Virus record (IMG/VR): IMGVR_UViG_3300042345_000322
Location: 1-41,291 of that record
DNA length: 41,291 bases
Strand: one strand, 5' to 3'
From: a virus
Made by a program: the position numbers and the translations under genes. Shown in pieces: positions 15,901 to 24,286 of this stretch (position 1 is its first letter; every line of letters begins with the position of its first letter). The notes beneath the pieces are model-generated. The model had not been told where the DNA came from. It searched no databases and saw nothing but the letters and a program-made list of their open reading frames with translations.

Positions 15901-18900
15901 TCAGGGGTCATGACTTGAACTTCAGAGATAACTCCATTTTTAGCTCTTATTTCAATAAGTCTTTTTGGATAACCTAATTCAGTTGCTTCATTAATTCTTC
16001 TTAATTGACTATCTTTTTTATTTCCTTCATCAATATTTTTAAAAACTAAATTTGCTTCTTCATCTGTGGGAACAATAATATTTACCCTTGCGCCATCACC
16101 TAATTTTTCAGTGTCTGCACTATACCACCTCAATGTTTTTACAGAAGCTCTTGTAGGTCTTTTTATTGCGAATTTAGAAACAAAACCCTTTAGTCTTCTT
16201 ATTGATTTATCAGCAATAGATTCGACTTCTTTTTTTGCTTCTTCAAAATCCTTTTCTTTGGTTTCAAATGTTTCTTGAACAATGGGTTGAACGGTTGATG
16301 TTAATTTAGCTAATCTTCTCTTTTCAGCACTATTTAAATCACGTCCCTTTTCTTGTAAAGCTATTTGCTTATCCCTAATAGAACCTAATTCTAACCCTTC
16401 TTCTTGGGCTTTAATTACATCTTCCTTAACTTCTTTAAAAATGTCACTTCTATCGTACGGTCTTTCTTCGGTGCTTGTGTCTCCATCGTTTTTTGAGCCA
16501 ACGTATCTTGACTTTCTGTATCTGACTTCGGTGGAAACAACATCGCCATCCTCAGTAAGTCCGAGTGCATTAATGACTGATTGCTTGATTTTTTCGTGTC
16601 TTTTTTCATAATCTTGTTTTAATTGGGTTTCGGTTTGATTGTCTTCAAATGATATAATTGATACTTTTAGTTCATTGTTATTAAAACTATAATCATTTAT
16701 ACCATTTTCTTTTAATAATTTGCCTAAATCAGCTAACTGTTTAGCAGTAGGAGTAGATGCAAATTTATAAAAAATTTGTGGATAATGCAAGAAACCTCTA
16801 TTATCTGAATAAGAAAATTTAGGTTTAATCTTTTCATTTATAATATCATCACTAAATTCTGATGTTGTTTCAATAATAATTGCATCTTGAGAATACTTTT
16901 CCCCAAATTCTTGAAGGAGTCTACTTATTGCTTCTGTATCTGCATCCTCAGTTATTTTTAAACTCATATTCATAGATGGCTCTGCAACTCCACCCCAAGC
17001 ACCACTATAATTATCTCTAAATAGAACTTCAACTCCTTTTATCTTACTTATTCCTTCTGTTATTTCTTTTTTAACTTGACCAAGAATTTGATTTTCTAAT
17101 TTTTTAAGTTCTTTTTCATCTTCATTTGTTACAACTTTAGATTCCTCCATTTTCTTTACTAATGCATCATACTTAAGGCTTAGTTTCTGCATTCTTTTTG
17201 TAGTTGAATCAAAATTTCTAGTTGTAGCAGGGGTTATTAATGCCGCAACATTTCTAGCATACTTTGGTGTCTTTCCTTTTGCTTTAGCTTCCTTTTTAGC
17301 AATTTCAGCTTCAATTCTTTGTTTTTCTGTTAATACTACTTCTTCGGCTTTACCTTCTTTGATAATAGCTTGTTGACCTGATTTCAATATAGTTCCTTTA
17401 CCTCCTATATTTAAAGCGTAGTCAATAGCTTTTCTTTTTGAATCAATTCCTTTACCTTCTGTAATGACATCATCTTCTAATATTAAATTAGCTATTGTCC
17501 CTATTGATATTCCATTTTCTATGGCATCATCAATCTGTTGGTTTAATTCATCATTACCTGTGTCTATGCTTTCTTTCTTAGCTATAGCATCTAAAATCTC
17601 TAATGAAAAAGAATCAGGAGACGAGGCTCTTAATGAAGCTCTAACAGTATTTAATTCTTTGTCATCTAATACTTTTTTAGAAATGACTTTATAGTCATTA
17701 CTAGTCATCTGTTTTGTAGTCTCAGAAGGAGTTACTTCTTCTTCGACTTTTTGACCTTCTTCGGTAAGGACTTGAGATTCTGTTGTGGGTTCTCCTTGGA
17801 CCACTTCTTCGCCAACTGTGGTTGTTGGCTGTACAGGTACTTCACCTGCTGCTTGCTCTTGAATGGCATAATCTTTTGCTTCTTTACCTGTTAATGTATA
17901 TGTGTAACCTCCTTTTATTGTTTTAATTATTTCTTTACCAATAGGTATCCCTAATATTTTTCTTACAAATGGAAGTTCTCTATCTTCTGTTTTTTTGGCT
18001 CTATCTCTAAATTGCTCAGGAATTTCTTCTAATGTTTCTGCATTAAGTACCTTTACTTCATCATCTTCAAGTGAAGATATTTCTTCAGGTATAGTTGCTT
18101 TAATGGCGTCTTCTTCTTGCTTTTTCTCGGCGTCTTCTACTTTTTGGTTTATTTTGTTAAGTTCTGTTTGCGCTGCTTTTCTATTTATTTTTTCACCATC
18201 TATTATTACTGCGCCTTTTTGTTTAAGTGCATTTTCTAATTTAGTTGCTCTTTCAATATTATTATCATATAAGACTTGTAATGGCAATGTTCCTAATTTA
18301 TCATTGATGTCTTTTATTCTATCATTTTTTTCTTTACTTAATGCAGGGTCTTTGCCTATAACTTCTTTCTTTAATCTATTTCTTTCATTTATTAGGTTAA
18401 AAGCTATTATTTTTGCTTCGTCAGATATATTCTCATCTATTGAGTTAAAAACACCTTCAACCAAATCAATGTCATTTAATGCACTTTGAGCTTCACCCTT
18501 TGTCATTGTTCCATTTAACATTTGTGTCTTTAGATTTGAAACAATAAGTTTTTTAAACTCTTGGTCGGAAGAAAAATCCTTAAAGAACTTTAAATCCTCT
18601 TCATTATATAATGATATCTCACCATTTATTAATCCTTGAGAACCCACCAATACTGTAGACATAGCTACACCACCGATAGCTTCTGCTAATGCTCCTTCAC
18701 CAACTGCCATTAAACCTTCTGAAAAAGATTGAGGAGTTCCAAATGCTTCGCCTCCTGTTAGTTCTTTTAAGTCTTCTCCGGTATAAGCCGCTCTTATAGA
18801 ATTATATGCTTTTTTTATTCCAATGTCAGCAACTAATGTTTGAATAGCACCTGTTTCTGCTTCTGCAAATCCACCGCTAACAACTTTTAAAACTCCTTTA

Positions 18901-21485
18901 CCAACTAAACTTTTAACTTCTTTATTTACTATATTTTCAACTGCTTCTCTACCTAATTTTTTTGGAACAATTTTAGCAAACTGACCTAGCATATATTTTC
19001 CTAGAATAGCAGATTTTCCTGCCGTCATGTTTTTTAAACCAACGTTTTCAAGGTAACCCATAACAAGTGCATATGGCACAGCAACTAAAGCTCTGTCTGC
19101 CTCTGATGTTGTTTCAAAGTCAGTATCATTAAGCATCTCTTCATTAATTGCATTGTATGACATATTTGCCATAGACCCAAATGCTGCCACTTGCCCTACA
19201 ATAGGTATTGCTCTTGTAAGCATTGAAGGTAATGATGCTGCAACACCAACTAAAGACTGCCCAACAAATCCTAAATTTTGCTTTGATTCTTCAGTAGTTA
19301 AGTCTGAGCCAAAAGTTTCTATAATTGCTCTTTTATTAGCAGCAATTGCATTTTTTTGCGCATTATTAAGAAATATATTTTTTATCTCTTGTTCATTGTA
19401 TCCTTTATCTTTATAGTATTGTCTTTGTTGTGGTGTTATTATTTGAGCTTCTGTTGCTATTTTCTTTTCTTCTTCTCCTGATAAATCTTTTCCTAAAGCA
19501 GGAACTATATATGATAATGGTTCTCTCACTTCATCCATAGCAACAACAAATGCATTTGTAAAGTTTCCAAAAAATCCACCTGACTTTGCTTTTTCAGCTA
19601 CATATACTCCTGCAAGGGCATTCATTCTCTTTTGAGTTGCAGCAACATTTTTTGCAGCAACATCTAATCTTTGAGCTTCTGAACTAAGACTTTCTACTGC
19701 ATCATTATATTGTTCTTCAGTTAGATTTCCATTTTTAGCATCTAATTGTAATTTTTCTTTTCTTTTATTAAAATTATTAATATCACGTTGCAAGTCATAT
19801 TGAGTGCCCGTCATATGATTTAAATTATCTCCAATAAGGTCTTTACTATATCCTCCTTCTATTTTTGCTTTTGCCGTTTTTATTGCTTCTTTGTCGCCAC
19901 TTCTTGTTGCAATGATATATTCATCATATAATTTATCATATTTTTCTCCTTTTTGCGCATCGTATTTCTTTTGTTCTGAAAGAAATAATTTATACTCTTC
20001 ACTATTATTTAATTTATTTTCAAATTTCTTTAAAGTATTTGCATTTTCATAATACCTCTCGTCTTCTCCAAAAATAGCTGTTGCTAATTTTCCTGCTAAA
20101 CCTGTTCCTGCAGTAGTAGAAAGATTTGCATTTTCACTTCGCCTTCTTTTTATCTCCTCTCTTTTTTGTTGAAAGGTTAATTCTTTGAATGCATTTTTAT
20201 AGTCTTCAGAGTCATAATATTTATTATTTTCTATAGCACTTTTAATGTCTAAATTAAATTCTTTTTTACTTGAAGTATTATTTTTAATTCTATTTACAGC
20301 ACTTAAGTCATCTTCATTTTCAGCAGAAGCATTAAGTCTTAAATATGATTGTAGCTTAACGGCTTGGTCTGCATTCTTTTCTAACTCTTTTGAATTACTG
20401 TTGCCTATACCCATTCCTGTAGGACTTGAAAATGCTCCACGAGTAGAATTGCCAACATTATTAAATGAGAATGTCTGAGATGGAACTCCATTGTTAGGAG
20501 TTACTTTTATATAATCTCCTGCACCTATTTGTTCAAAAGTAAAGCCCATACCTTTAAAATTCTTCTCAAGCATTTGTTGAGCGGACTCTTCAGATTGAGC
20601 AAGGAAATTTGAATTTACTTTTAAGAAAGGGTCTATTTCCTTTGGCTTAACTACAATGGTTTTCTTCGCATCTATATTCTTGCCGTATCGTCTATTTAGA
20701 GCGCTTATAGAGCCTTCATTTGATATTAACGACCATTCTGTTGCCCCGGGCACTAATCGTTCCCAAGAATTGTTTTTTATTCTATATTTATTATCCTTTT
20801 TTTCAGGGCTATTATCGTAATCACCAAAAGTTTCATAATCTGCATCTAAAGATGCATTCTTACCAAACTGTTTGTTTAATGCTTTTATCCGAGCATCATC
20901 TTCAATAATTCTTTTTTTAGGTACATTTTTAATTGCATCTAAAGAATTTTTTGAAGTCCCGGGTGTTGCAATATCTTGACCTTCTCCTGATGGATTAATA
21001 AACATTCCGCCGCCATATCTTCTGTTTTCGTAAGTTCCACCAACAGGCACATATGATTCTTTAGATTTTTTTATTGTTTTTTCTACTTCAGGATTTAATT
21101 CATACCAATTCCCATTGCTAAACTCGTATTGATTTTTTTCTTTGCCGGGATACCCTGTAAATATCTCAGAGCCTTTATCAGCTACGTTTCTTAAATCCTT
21201 TGTTTTAGCTATCTCTTTAGTAGCTTTTCTTTCAGATTTCTGAGATGCCGATGAACCACTTCCCAAAGTTGAACCCCAATTTGAACTTTTTTTTTTAATC
21301 ATAGAATTGAAGTCTTCTAAAGAACGAAACTCAGAGTCTATACCTTTAACGTAGCTATGAACTTTATTTGAATAGTCCTCACTGCCCATTTTACTTTTAA
21401 AATCATCATAAGTAGTTCTACTATGATATTCTGAGTCTTGAGAACCAATGTAAGCGTATAATTTTTTTAAATATTCGTCATTCAT
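9939..21485 (-). CDS. Giant polyvalent internal virion (ejection) protein
   Basis: Encodes 3848 residues. N terminus: two ~30-residue repeats (YLKKLYAYI..YDDFKSKM, then NKVHSYVKG..LEDFNSMI), then two copies of a W-x-x-L-x-P / ALN-x-x-(F/Y)-GKN module within about 120-275. Residues about 740-955 are glycine/alanine-rich and hydrophobic, possibly membrane-inserting. Residues about 1760-1910 resemble a RelA/SpoT-type nucleotidyltransferase: GDGARVNIIV (1796-1805), EVQVMTPEGY (1855-1864), GHYFYEIER (about 1901). Long charged helices fill about 2300-3100. Residues about 3230-3620 resemble the C-terminal region of large polyvalent phage proteins, with FGGDDDDDDK inside. It ends in three 12-residue repeats. 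Last gene of the late block, 15 bases after the 523-aa gene. Probably packaged and injected with the DNA. I found no RNA polymerase motif. Confidence 0.8.
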   Translation of the reverse strand: MNDEYLKKLYAYIGSQDSEYHSRTTYDDFKSKMGSEDYSNKVHSYVKGIDSEFRSLEDFNSMIKKKSSNWGSTLGSGSSASQKSERKATKEIAKTKDLRNVADKGSEIFTGYPGKEKNQYEFSNGNWYELNPEVEKTIKKSKESYVPVGGTYENRRYGGGMFINPSGEGQDIATPGTSKNSLDAIKNVPKKRIIEDDARIKALNKQFGKNASLDADYETFGDYDNSPEKKDNKYRIKNNSWERLVPGATEWSLISNEGSISALNRRYGKNIDAKKTIVVKPKEIDPFLKVNSNFLAQSEESAQQMLEKNFKGMGFTFEQIGAGDYIKVTPNNGVPSQTFSFNNVGNSTRGAFSSPTGMGIGNSNSKELEKNADQAVKLQSYLRLNASAENEDDLSAVNRIKNNTSSKKEFNLDIKSAIENNKYYDSEDYKNAFKELTFQQKREEIKRRRSENANLSTTAGTGLAGKLATAIFGEDERYYENANTLKKFENKLNNSEEYKLFLSEQKKYDAQKGEKYDKLYDEYIIATRSGDKEAIKTAKAKIEGGYSKDLIGDNLNHMTGTQYDLQRDINNFNKRKEKLQLDAKNGNLTEEQYNDAVESLSSEAQRLDVAAKNVAATQKRMNALAGVYVAEKAKSGGFFGNFTNAFVVAMDEVREPLSYIVPALGKDLSGEEEKKIATEAQIITPQQRQYYKDKGYNEQEIKNIFLNNAQKNAIAANKRAIIETFGSDLTTEESKQNLGFVGQSLVGVAASLPSMLTRAIPIVGQVAAFGSMANMSYNAINEEMLNDTDFETTSEADRALVAVPYALVMGYLENVGLKNMTAGKSAILGKYMLGQFAKIVPKKLGREAVENIVNKEVKSLVGKGVLKVVSGGFAEAETGAIQTLVADIGIKKAYNSIRAAYTGEDLKELTGGEAFGTPQSFSEGLMAVGEGALAEAIGGVAMSTVLVGSQGLINGEISLYNEEDLKFFKDFSSDQEFKKLIVSNLKTQMLNGTMTKGEAQSALNDIDLVEGVFNSIDENISDEAKIIAFNLINERNRLKKEVIGKDPALSKEKNDRIKDINDKLGTLPLQVLYDNNIERATKLENALKQKGAVIIDGEKINRKAAQTELNKINQKVEDAEKKQEEDAIKATIPEEISSLEDDEVKVLNAETLEEIPEQFRDRAKKTEDRELPFVRKILGIPIGKEIIKTIKGGYTYTLTGKEAKDYAIQEQAAGEVPVQPTTTVGEEVVQGEPTTESQVLTEEGQKVEEEVTPSETTKQMTSNDYKVISKKVLDDKELNTVRASLRASSPDSFSLEILDAIAKKESIDTGNDELNQQIDDAIENGISIGTIANLILEDDVITEGKGIDSKRKAIDYALNIGGKGTILKSGQQAIIKEGKAEEVVLTEKQRIEAEIAKKEAKAKGKTPKYARNVAALITPATTRNFDSTTKRMQKLSLKYDALVKKMEESKVVTNEDEKELKKLENQILGQVKKEITEGISKIKGVEVLFRDNYSGAWGGVAEPSMNMSLKITEDADTEAISRLLQEFGEKYSQDAIIIETTSEFSDDIINEKIKPKFSYSDNRGFLHYPQIFYKFASTPTAKQLADLGKLLKENGINDYSFNNNELKVSIISFEDNQTETQLKQDYEKRHEKIKQSVINALGLTEDGDVVSTEVRYRKSRYVGSKNDGDTSTEERPYDRSDIFKEVKEDVIKAQEEGLELGSIRDKQIALQEKGRDLNSAEKRRLAKLTSTVQPIVQETFETKEKDFEEAKKEVESIADKSIRRLKGFVSKFAIKRPTRASVKTLRWYSADTEKLGDGARVNIIVPTDEEANLVFKNIDEGNKKDSQLRRINEATELGYPKRLIEIRAKNGVISEVQVMTPEGYLAKDGYKFFPPEQQEEAKQKLEETQQKFGWAIPDGLGHYFYEIERDFNVDKSLREEAKRLSLKYYNAFLNNVKWDEQQFADEMSAFKDRVDSDKKIGWDAGNEGKSPKSLDAFLNKEKAAPIVKAGATKARGKQTTTAKKEAPTKFSWKNIKEEKSDVIIFMKQLQVTKLNELQKIEEPSDEEIIKINELKAKIKSANTVLNARERQAIPETVIVEKPKPKSEPIEKGTRVRGANETEFSIVIDEKKGTAKVKLKKVKTFTPKSATTEANLTIQTDEKRGRFVETKNKTKVYIDDVITPAKVETTKAKVTSKSKVKAEPVKEETEAEKISRGAEMLKNMSEDERDIFLEDWIDGNIPRESLPGGNMARNLYEAKKLVPKPTSKPKRTTIDNAFSLSMDQGFVINIDGVVYGLNKYEDPDATSDATDNYGDPKQYVWAYTDMSKGDEVIETWHSDIDELINEIKSLKEEAPAPAKESTTGEDTIFNNIEVIQEEIDDINKDIETAKENARKVILPIREQIKVLKQAIGKEGTIMDLEADIEDAELILKEELYGKENDTYKGLVSDLNKKAQELQDEFNKLGSLKISSAENKKRLSEYIDDAIAKLNSLNKFTYAGIGVGTSLATMKLILKGINALVKAAESISLDEAIARMYTKHKKRHPKVKREQFIKEINYFLDTTFVKQKTNKQDLQDTQDRLAEFKEAVKLAISLDRKESEKLRIEAERVVRKMLTGKVDTLDSTQMKSIMLRLAKFNVLSQRQYDKFIDYVDKIIGIAGYDAKVDKANTNRKNAKKNLPKLGDISSDLLDPLSRLLSINAKLIPSDVFESYSEIVEMLSKRDAVLKLNKRDDLNKSIDKIIESIESNEQRVSDLKELYDNFEDKVVEDKVVNYAETLDDMLKVGIINQSEHKLMKTFKSKIQGPKVKAKMTEQEIADEKAELIDEINNTTITLDEIVGDEFRLERDLVKRLQELLKNKKTLESLNNKDLKDLLRVIDNINNGFVSNATQEMVEKLNFIEKSILLESSIPENFKNIAKKINQTLAKRVSKRINVAPLFNIDQQLGDFKTKNIFNSVFNESAKAQQGYQSAITLIQDELDKIERGIATSFENEPNKIILSKFKMMVYMMQLEYDSNPNNNQVHQAMKTLDETIKFAKRNSEKSGYNDLDIAQMESIKKEFEKNGEIDIDKLYNSFNEAEKNGLKKLEEINNRMTKFATYTATVINGKKIVPLKNYISYTVINESDILSASETTDQINNINANMDPGTVSKNLEERDGKVHPVYLNPFYATNSSSRSVLLNYHMTEPVRTARKTLRNAKTLLEEKEKNTLKKEMTLDEKKIFEANIKDQYDILNAITGAYNTATKDLLESNFTQSTKWLEFLKRQGYRAMLASGTRAAAELSSNIAFVLLNNPRDMKRGVSKEIKEIEGVDRKSIMTNLKSNVTSRVQPTSLINSPFVELTANANRSSKSKNTKTEIRNGVRQAWDETGKQYVDVVAGVADYLISKPDQVIMRRLWFGSFSRTFEKEVGIKPDFDKIIKNDEEYMDKYKDALEKATTMADKQVISAGSSMNSYMGILQNVVRQDDKGGVIFLKEFNRFMNKFTVQEYYTAREGVRALVGNGTISREEGIQVLAAVTLRMTIYSVFTRLFSEGLSVVARSLGFGGDDDDDDKTTKQKISQGILSSITTLVFGRYFGNFIRVAENALIELANEAYGEAIGLRDGEYDPYRDAIQFNQLQEGKVDKLTDLVKVIAGPLSPAIGTAELAYKLATSSKPEGERAKLTRAKELYRRLPLEIGGLAGVVPFYKDFRKIVMEGVYKELKKETKETAAKTEAREIKTALTDSQKISSLKEMRSIGEYTKEEINNAIKRIKDPEYRKAFNDKEEAIKKKILDKYGYENLTDFKRNDEDNYEIEFGDDSPYRIERAESAKITLELKKRMDAIKDGEEYYSTEGAAIVAPKKKANKYNRFESRTKVNRYNRFESEKKVNKYNRFE
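9942..10046 (-). repeat. Three 12-residue tandem repeats at the C terminus of the giant protein
   Basis: The last 35 residues are three units on a 36-base period: KKKANKYNRFES, RTKVNRYNRFES and EKKVNKYNRFE, then the stop. The core N-(K/R)-Y-N-R-F-E is fixed while flanking residues and some third positions vary. Confidence 0.9.
10911..10928. repeat. (ATC)6 trinucleotide tract inside the giant gene
   Basis: Six perfect ATC units on the + strand encode six consecutive aspartates between GG and K at about residue 3520. Slippage by whole units would change the length of the acidic run without shifting the frame. Confidence 0.85.
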
Positions 21486-21500
21486 AAACCTTAGTTTTTA

Positions 21501-23072
21501 TTATATTCCTGCTGCTGCTGTTGAACCTTTTCCTGTACTTGATGTACCACCATCTTGCTTTTCTTGAATAACATCGCTTCTAAATTCTTTTGATATAATC
21601 TCCCCTTTTTTATTTTTATCCGCATAATCTTTAAATGTTTTGTAGTTTTGACTTGTAGAATTAATTGCATCATTAACATCACTTATTCCTGCTAAACCTA
21701 ATGCTGCACCTTGTAACCAATCGTTAAAAGGGATTGGTTTATATACAATTTCACCATTTACCTCGGTTTTTGTTTTAAATGGATAGTCCTTTGAAGAAAC
21801 TTTATTTTTAAGAATAACACCATCTTTATTTACATCATACCGCTCAATAACTAATACTCCATTTTTTCTTGATACACTTTTAATAGTTTTATCATAATCT
21901 CGTAGATAAGGAGTTACAGCTTTTATTTCTGCTTCAGTTCCACCATATAATTTAGCAAGATTATTAGTCATAGTTGTTTTATATTCTTTTTCATCTCTAC
22001 CGCCACGAGATGCAAGATATTGCCATTCTTGTTGTTGAGGAGCATCTTGATATTTACCTATCTCCTGTTGCCCTACTTTTCTATCTATCTTTTGAATTAC
22101 TTGTTGTCTTAAATACTCAAGAGCTTTTTCTTTTTGCTCCTTACCATATTTAGTATTAAAGTCAGGCATAGGAGTTCCACTACCACCGGGTTCTGTTATT
22201 AACAATATTTTCTTTGGGTCTTTATCAGCTTCTTCTCTTGAAAAAGTATAATCATAATCTTCATTTAAAGTATTTGTAAGTATTGAAGACACATTTAATG
22301 GTTGAACTAATAAAGAGCTTAATTGCTTATCAAGAGCACCATAAAAACCTTTTTTTAATTCTTTATCTTCTATCTCAGTAATTGACCCACCTCTTTGACG
22401 ACTTGCCGCTATTAATGCACTAGTAATCTCTTCACCAATTCCTGCTTCAACACTTGTTGCTGCTGCATCAGTATCAAAGTAATCATACTTGGCTTTTATT
22501 CTTGTTTGTAAATTTGACGCTGAAACGGTTTGATATGTGCCATCTTTTTGTTTTACACTCATCAATACCAATCCTGTTTTAGGGTCTATAATTGGCTTTG
22601 CATTTTTAAAGTTTCCATATCCCTCTGCATCTTGAACTAAAAAAGACTCAAGGTATTGAGACTTATTAGCAGGGTCATTAGATTTCATCCTTGCCATTTT
22701 ATCTGCATACTCTGCTTGATAATCTGTACTCAAATCAAACATTGTTTTTGTTCCATTCTGAACGTTTTGCATAAAAACAACATTATCTCTTTCAGATATC
22801 CTACCATTTTTAAATGCTCTTTGATTAGCAAGTATTTGTTGTTGCATCTGAGATGCATAGTCTGCTGTAAATTCAGTCATATTCACATCATCACCTACGG
22901 GATGTTCATCTAAATATTGATTGAATGCTCTTACTTGGTCGTCATACGCTTCCTTTTTTGCCTTTCTTGTAGCAAGTTGGTCTGTAACTAAATTTGATAT
23001 ACCAAGACCAATGTCAGCGTAATTTACTTGACTGTCAAGGTCACGTTCTTGGTATTTATAAAATGTTGCCAT
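21501..23072 (-). CDS. Putative internal virion protein
   Basis: Encodes 523 residues. It opens with YKYQERDLDSQVNYADIGLGIS and a helical, charged region rich in Gln, Asp and Lys, without signal peptide or membrane segments, then mixed alpha/beta sequence, and ends in a Gly/Ser/Thr/Ala-rich tail (QDGGTSSTGKGSTAAAGI). The start resembles N termini of internal core proteins encoded upstream of giant ejection proteins in podoviruses, but I cannot name a family. The position between the 263-aa and 3848-aa genes, with gaps of 3 and 15 bases, makes an injected-core role likely. Confidence 0.65.
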   Translation of the reverse strand: MATFYKYQERDLDSQVNYADIGLGISNLVTDQLATRKAKKEAYDDQVRAFNQYLDEHPVGDDVNMTEFTADYASQMQQQILANQRAFKNGRISERDNVVFMQNVQNGTKTMFDLSTDYQAEYADKMARMKSNDPANKSQYLESFLVQDAEGYGNFKNAKPIIDPKTGLVLMSVKQKDGTYQTVSASNLQTRIKAKYDYFDTDAAATSVEAGIGEEITSALIAASRQRGGSITEIEDKELKKGFYGALDKQLSSLLVQPLNVSSILTNTLNEDYDYTFSREEADKDPKKILLITEPGGSGTPMPDFNTKYGKEQKEKALEYLRQQVIQKIDRKVGQQEIGKYQDAPQQQEWQYLASRGGRDEKEYKTTMTNNLAKLYGGTEAEIKAVTPYLRDYDKTIKSVSRKNGVLVIERYDVNKDGVILKNKVSSKDYPFKTKTEVNGEIVYKPIPFNDWLQGAALGLAGISDVNDAINSTSQNYKTFKDYADKNKKGEIISKEFRSDVIQEKQDGGTSSTGKGSTAAAGI

Positions 23073-23075
23073 ATA

Positions 23076-23867
23076 TTAAGGTTGAAAAGGATTTACCTGA
23101 AAATCAGGATAGAAAGAAGTTACAGGATTGCTTTGCATCTGATTTCCAAGTATGTTTATTGGTTGTTGATTTTGGTTTAATGTAGGCATACCTGTTCCTG
23201 TAGGATTCCATTGAATATTTGAACCTGTTCCTGTTAATTGTTTTCCGTTTGAACCTATAACAGCATTTTTAGCAAGCCCTTGTTCTGTTTGAGATTTATT
23301 ACCACCACCTGATTTTGCATACAAAGGAACTAAATTAGCAACCTGTGTTGCCGCACTTGTAACTCCTTCCCATCCTTGAGCTGTTGCTTGAGCTGCCATT
23401 TCTTGAGCATTTCTTGCTGCCATTTGTGCACCTTCAACTTCACCTAAATCTAATTGTGTTTGTAAATCTCTTAATCTAGACTCTTCCGCAACTTTTAATC
23501 TTTCAATCTCAGTAAGTTCTTTACCCATCTCTGTTCTTATCGCTCCTTGCGCTTCATTCTGAGCCATTTGAACTCTGCCTGCTCCTGCTGCCGCTCCTCT
23601 TTCAGATTCTTGTGCAGCATCTGTAGCCTGTGTGCCTTGAGAAATCATCGCTTCTCTTTGTAGTTCGTAAGGTTCTTTTTGAACTGACAATGCCTCCATA
23701 TAGTTTACATCAAGTCTTCCACGAGCTGCTGCCATTGCTTTATCTGCTTCTGCTTCTGCTTGTGATTGAAGTTTTTTTTGTTTGTTTGCTTGAGTAAAAG
23801 ACATTGCAGTGCTAGCACCTGTTGCTGCTATACCTACTCCTGCTGCTATTGATGTTAATGCTGCCAT
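23076..23867 (-). CDS. Putative internal virion protein, alanine-rich (gp14-like)
   Basis: Encodes 263 residues. The N terminus is small-residue-rich and hydrophobic (LTSIAAGVGIAATGASTAMS, about 4-23) and could insert in a membrane; the next 150 residues are alanine-, glutamine- and glutamate-rich helices with coiled-coil character; the tail is Gly/Asn/Pro-rich, ending VNPFQP. This architecture matches the small internal core protein of T7-like podoviruses (gp14 type) and its crAss-like counterparts, thought to enter the outer membrane during DNA ejection. It is followed by two larger internal proteins, as in such phages. Similarity is architectural only. Confidence 0.65.
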   Translation of the reverse strand: MAALTSIAAGVGIAATGASTAMSFTQANKQKKLQSQAEAEADKAMAAARGRLDVNYMEALSVQKEPYELQREAMISQGTQATDAAQESERGAAAGAGRVQMAQNEAQGAIRTEMGKELTEIERLKVAEESRLRDLQTQLDLGEVEGAQMAARNAQEMAAQATAQGWEGVTSAATQVANLVPLYAKSGGGNKSQTEQGLAKNAVIGSNGKQLTGTGSNIQWNPTGTGMPTLNQNQQPINILGNQMQSNPVTSFYPDFQVNPFQP

Positions 23868-23868
23868 A

Positions 23869-24279
23869 TTATAATTTTTTTATCATTTCTACTTGGTAAT
23901 TATCACCCTTAACATATCCAAGCTCCTCATACTTCTCAATGAGTGGTCTATGTTTTATAAGTGCATATGAATATTTAAACCCTAAGTTAGTAGCCATCGT
24001 TGTTAAATTTTTTAACAATAATCTTATCGCCTCTGTCCTGTGTGGTTTTTTTCTATATTGTTTATTTGAAATAATCCAATCAACCCAACAAAGATTTGAG
24101 TTTGACGCATATAAAAATCCTGCACAAATAGGAACATCGCCATCTAAAATGATGATACCACCTTCTCCATTTTGAGGTAAGAAATCTTTTGGAGGAGCTA
24201 CCCATCCCCAATCTTCCCACCATCCAAGAAGAATGTTGTCGTAATCATTGCTATTAAGTGGTCTAATGTTAAAGTCCAT
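23869..24279 (-). CDS. GNAT-like acetyltransferase in the tail module
   Basis: Encodes 136 residues. The fold order of GNAT enzymes is visible: N-terminal strand FNIRPLNSNDYDNI, strands GIIILDGDVPICAGFLYAS (41-59) and NLCWVDWIISN (62-72), an acetyl-CoA loop position at QYRKKPHRTEAIRLLL (74-89), and a C-terminal KYEELGYVKGDNYQVEM. The usual Q/RxxGxG/A loop is degenerate, with no glycines (RKKPHR). Genes of this kind are common among tail genes of phages and may modify a virion or host protein. It is preceded by a TATCTTTG element only 8 bases before the ATG, so it may have its own promoter and an almost leaderless message. The next gene begins 1 base after its stop. Confidence 0.75.
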   Translation of the reverse strand: MDFNIRPLNSNDYDNILLGWWEDWGWVAPPKDFLPQNGEGGIIILDGDVPICAGFLYASNSNLCWVDWIISNKQYRKKPHRTEAIRLLLKNLTTMATNLGFKYSYALIKHRPLIEKYEELGYVKGDNYQVEMIKKL

Positions 24280-24286
24280 TTAACTA

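Noticed and set aside
16415-16609. 64-residue minus-strand frame overlapping the giant gene as a frameshift product
   Set aside because: The sequence is unrelated to a protein family and the main frame is intact on both sides, so there is no sign of frameshifting.
9939-21485. Giant protein as a virion RNA polymerase
   Set aside because: Very large proteins in crAss-like phages can be RNA polymerases, but I found no D-x-D-x-D catalytic motif or other polymerase signature; the DDDDDD run is a simple repeat in a different context.
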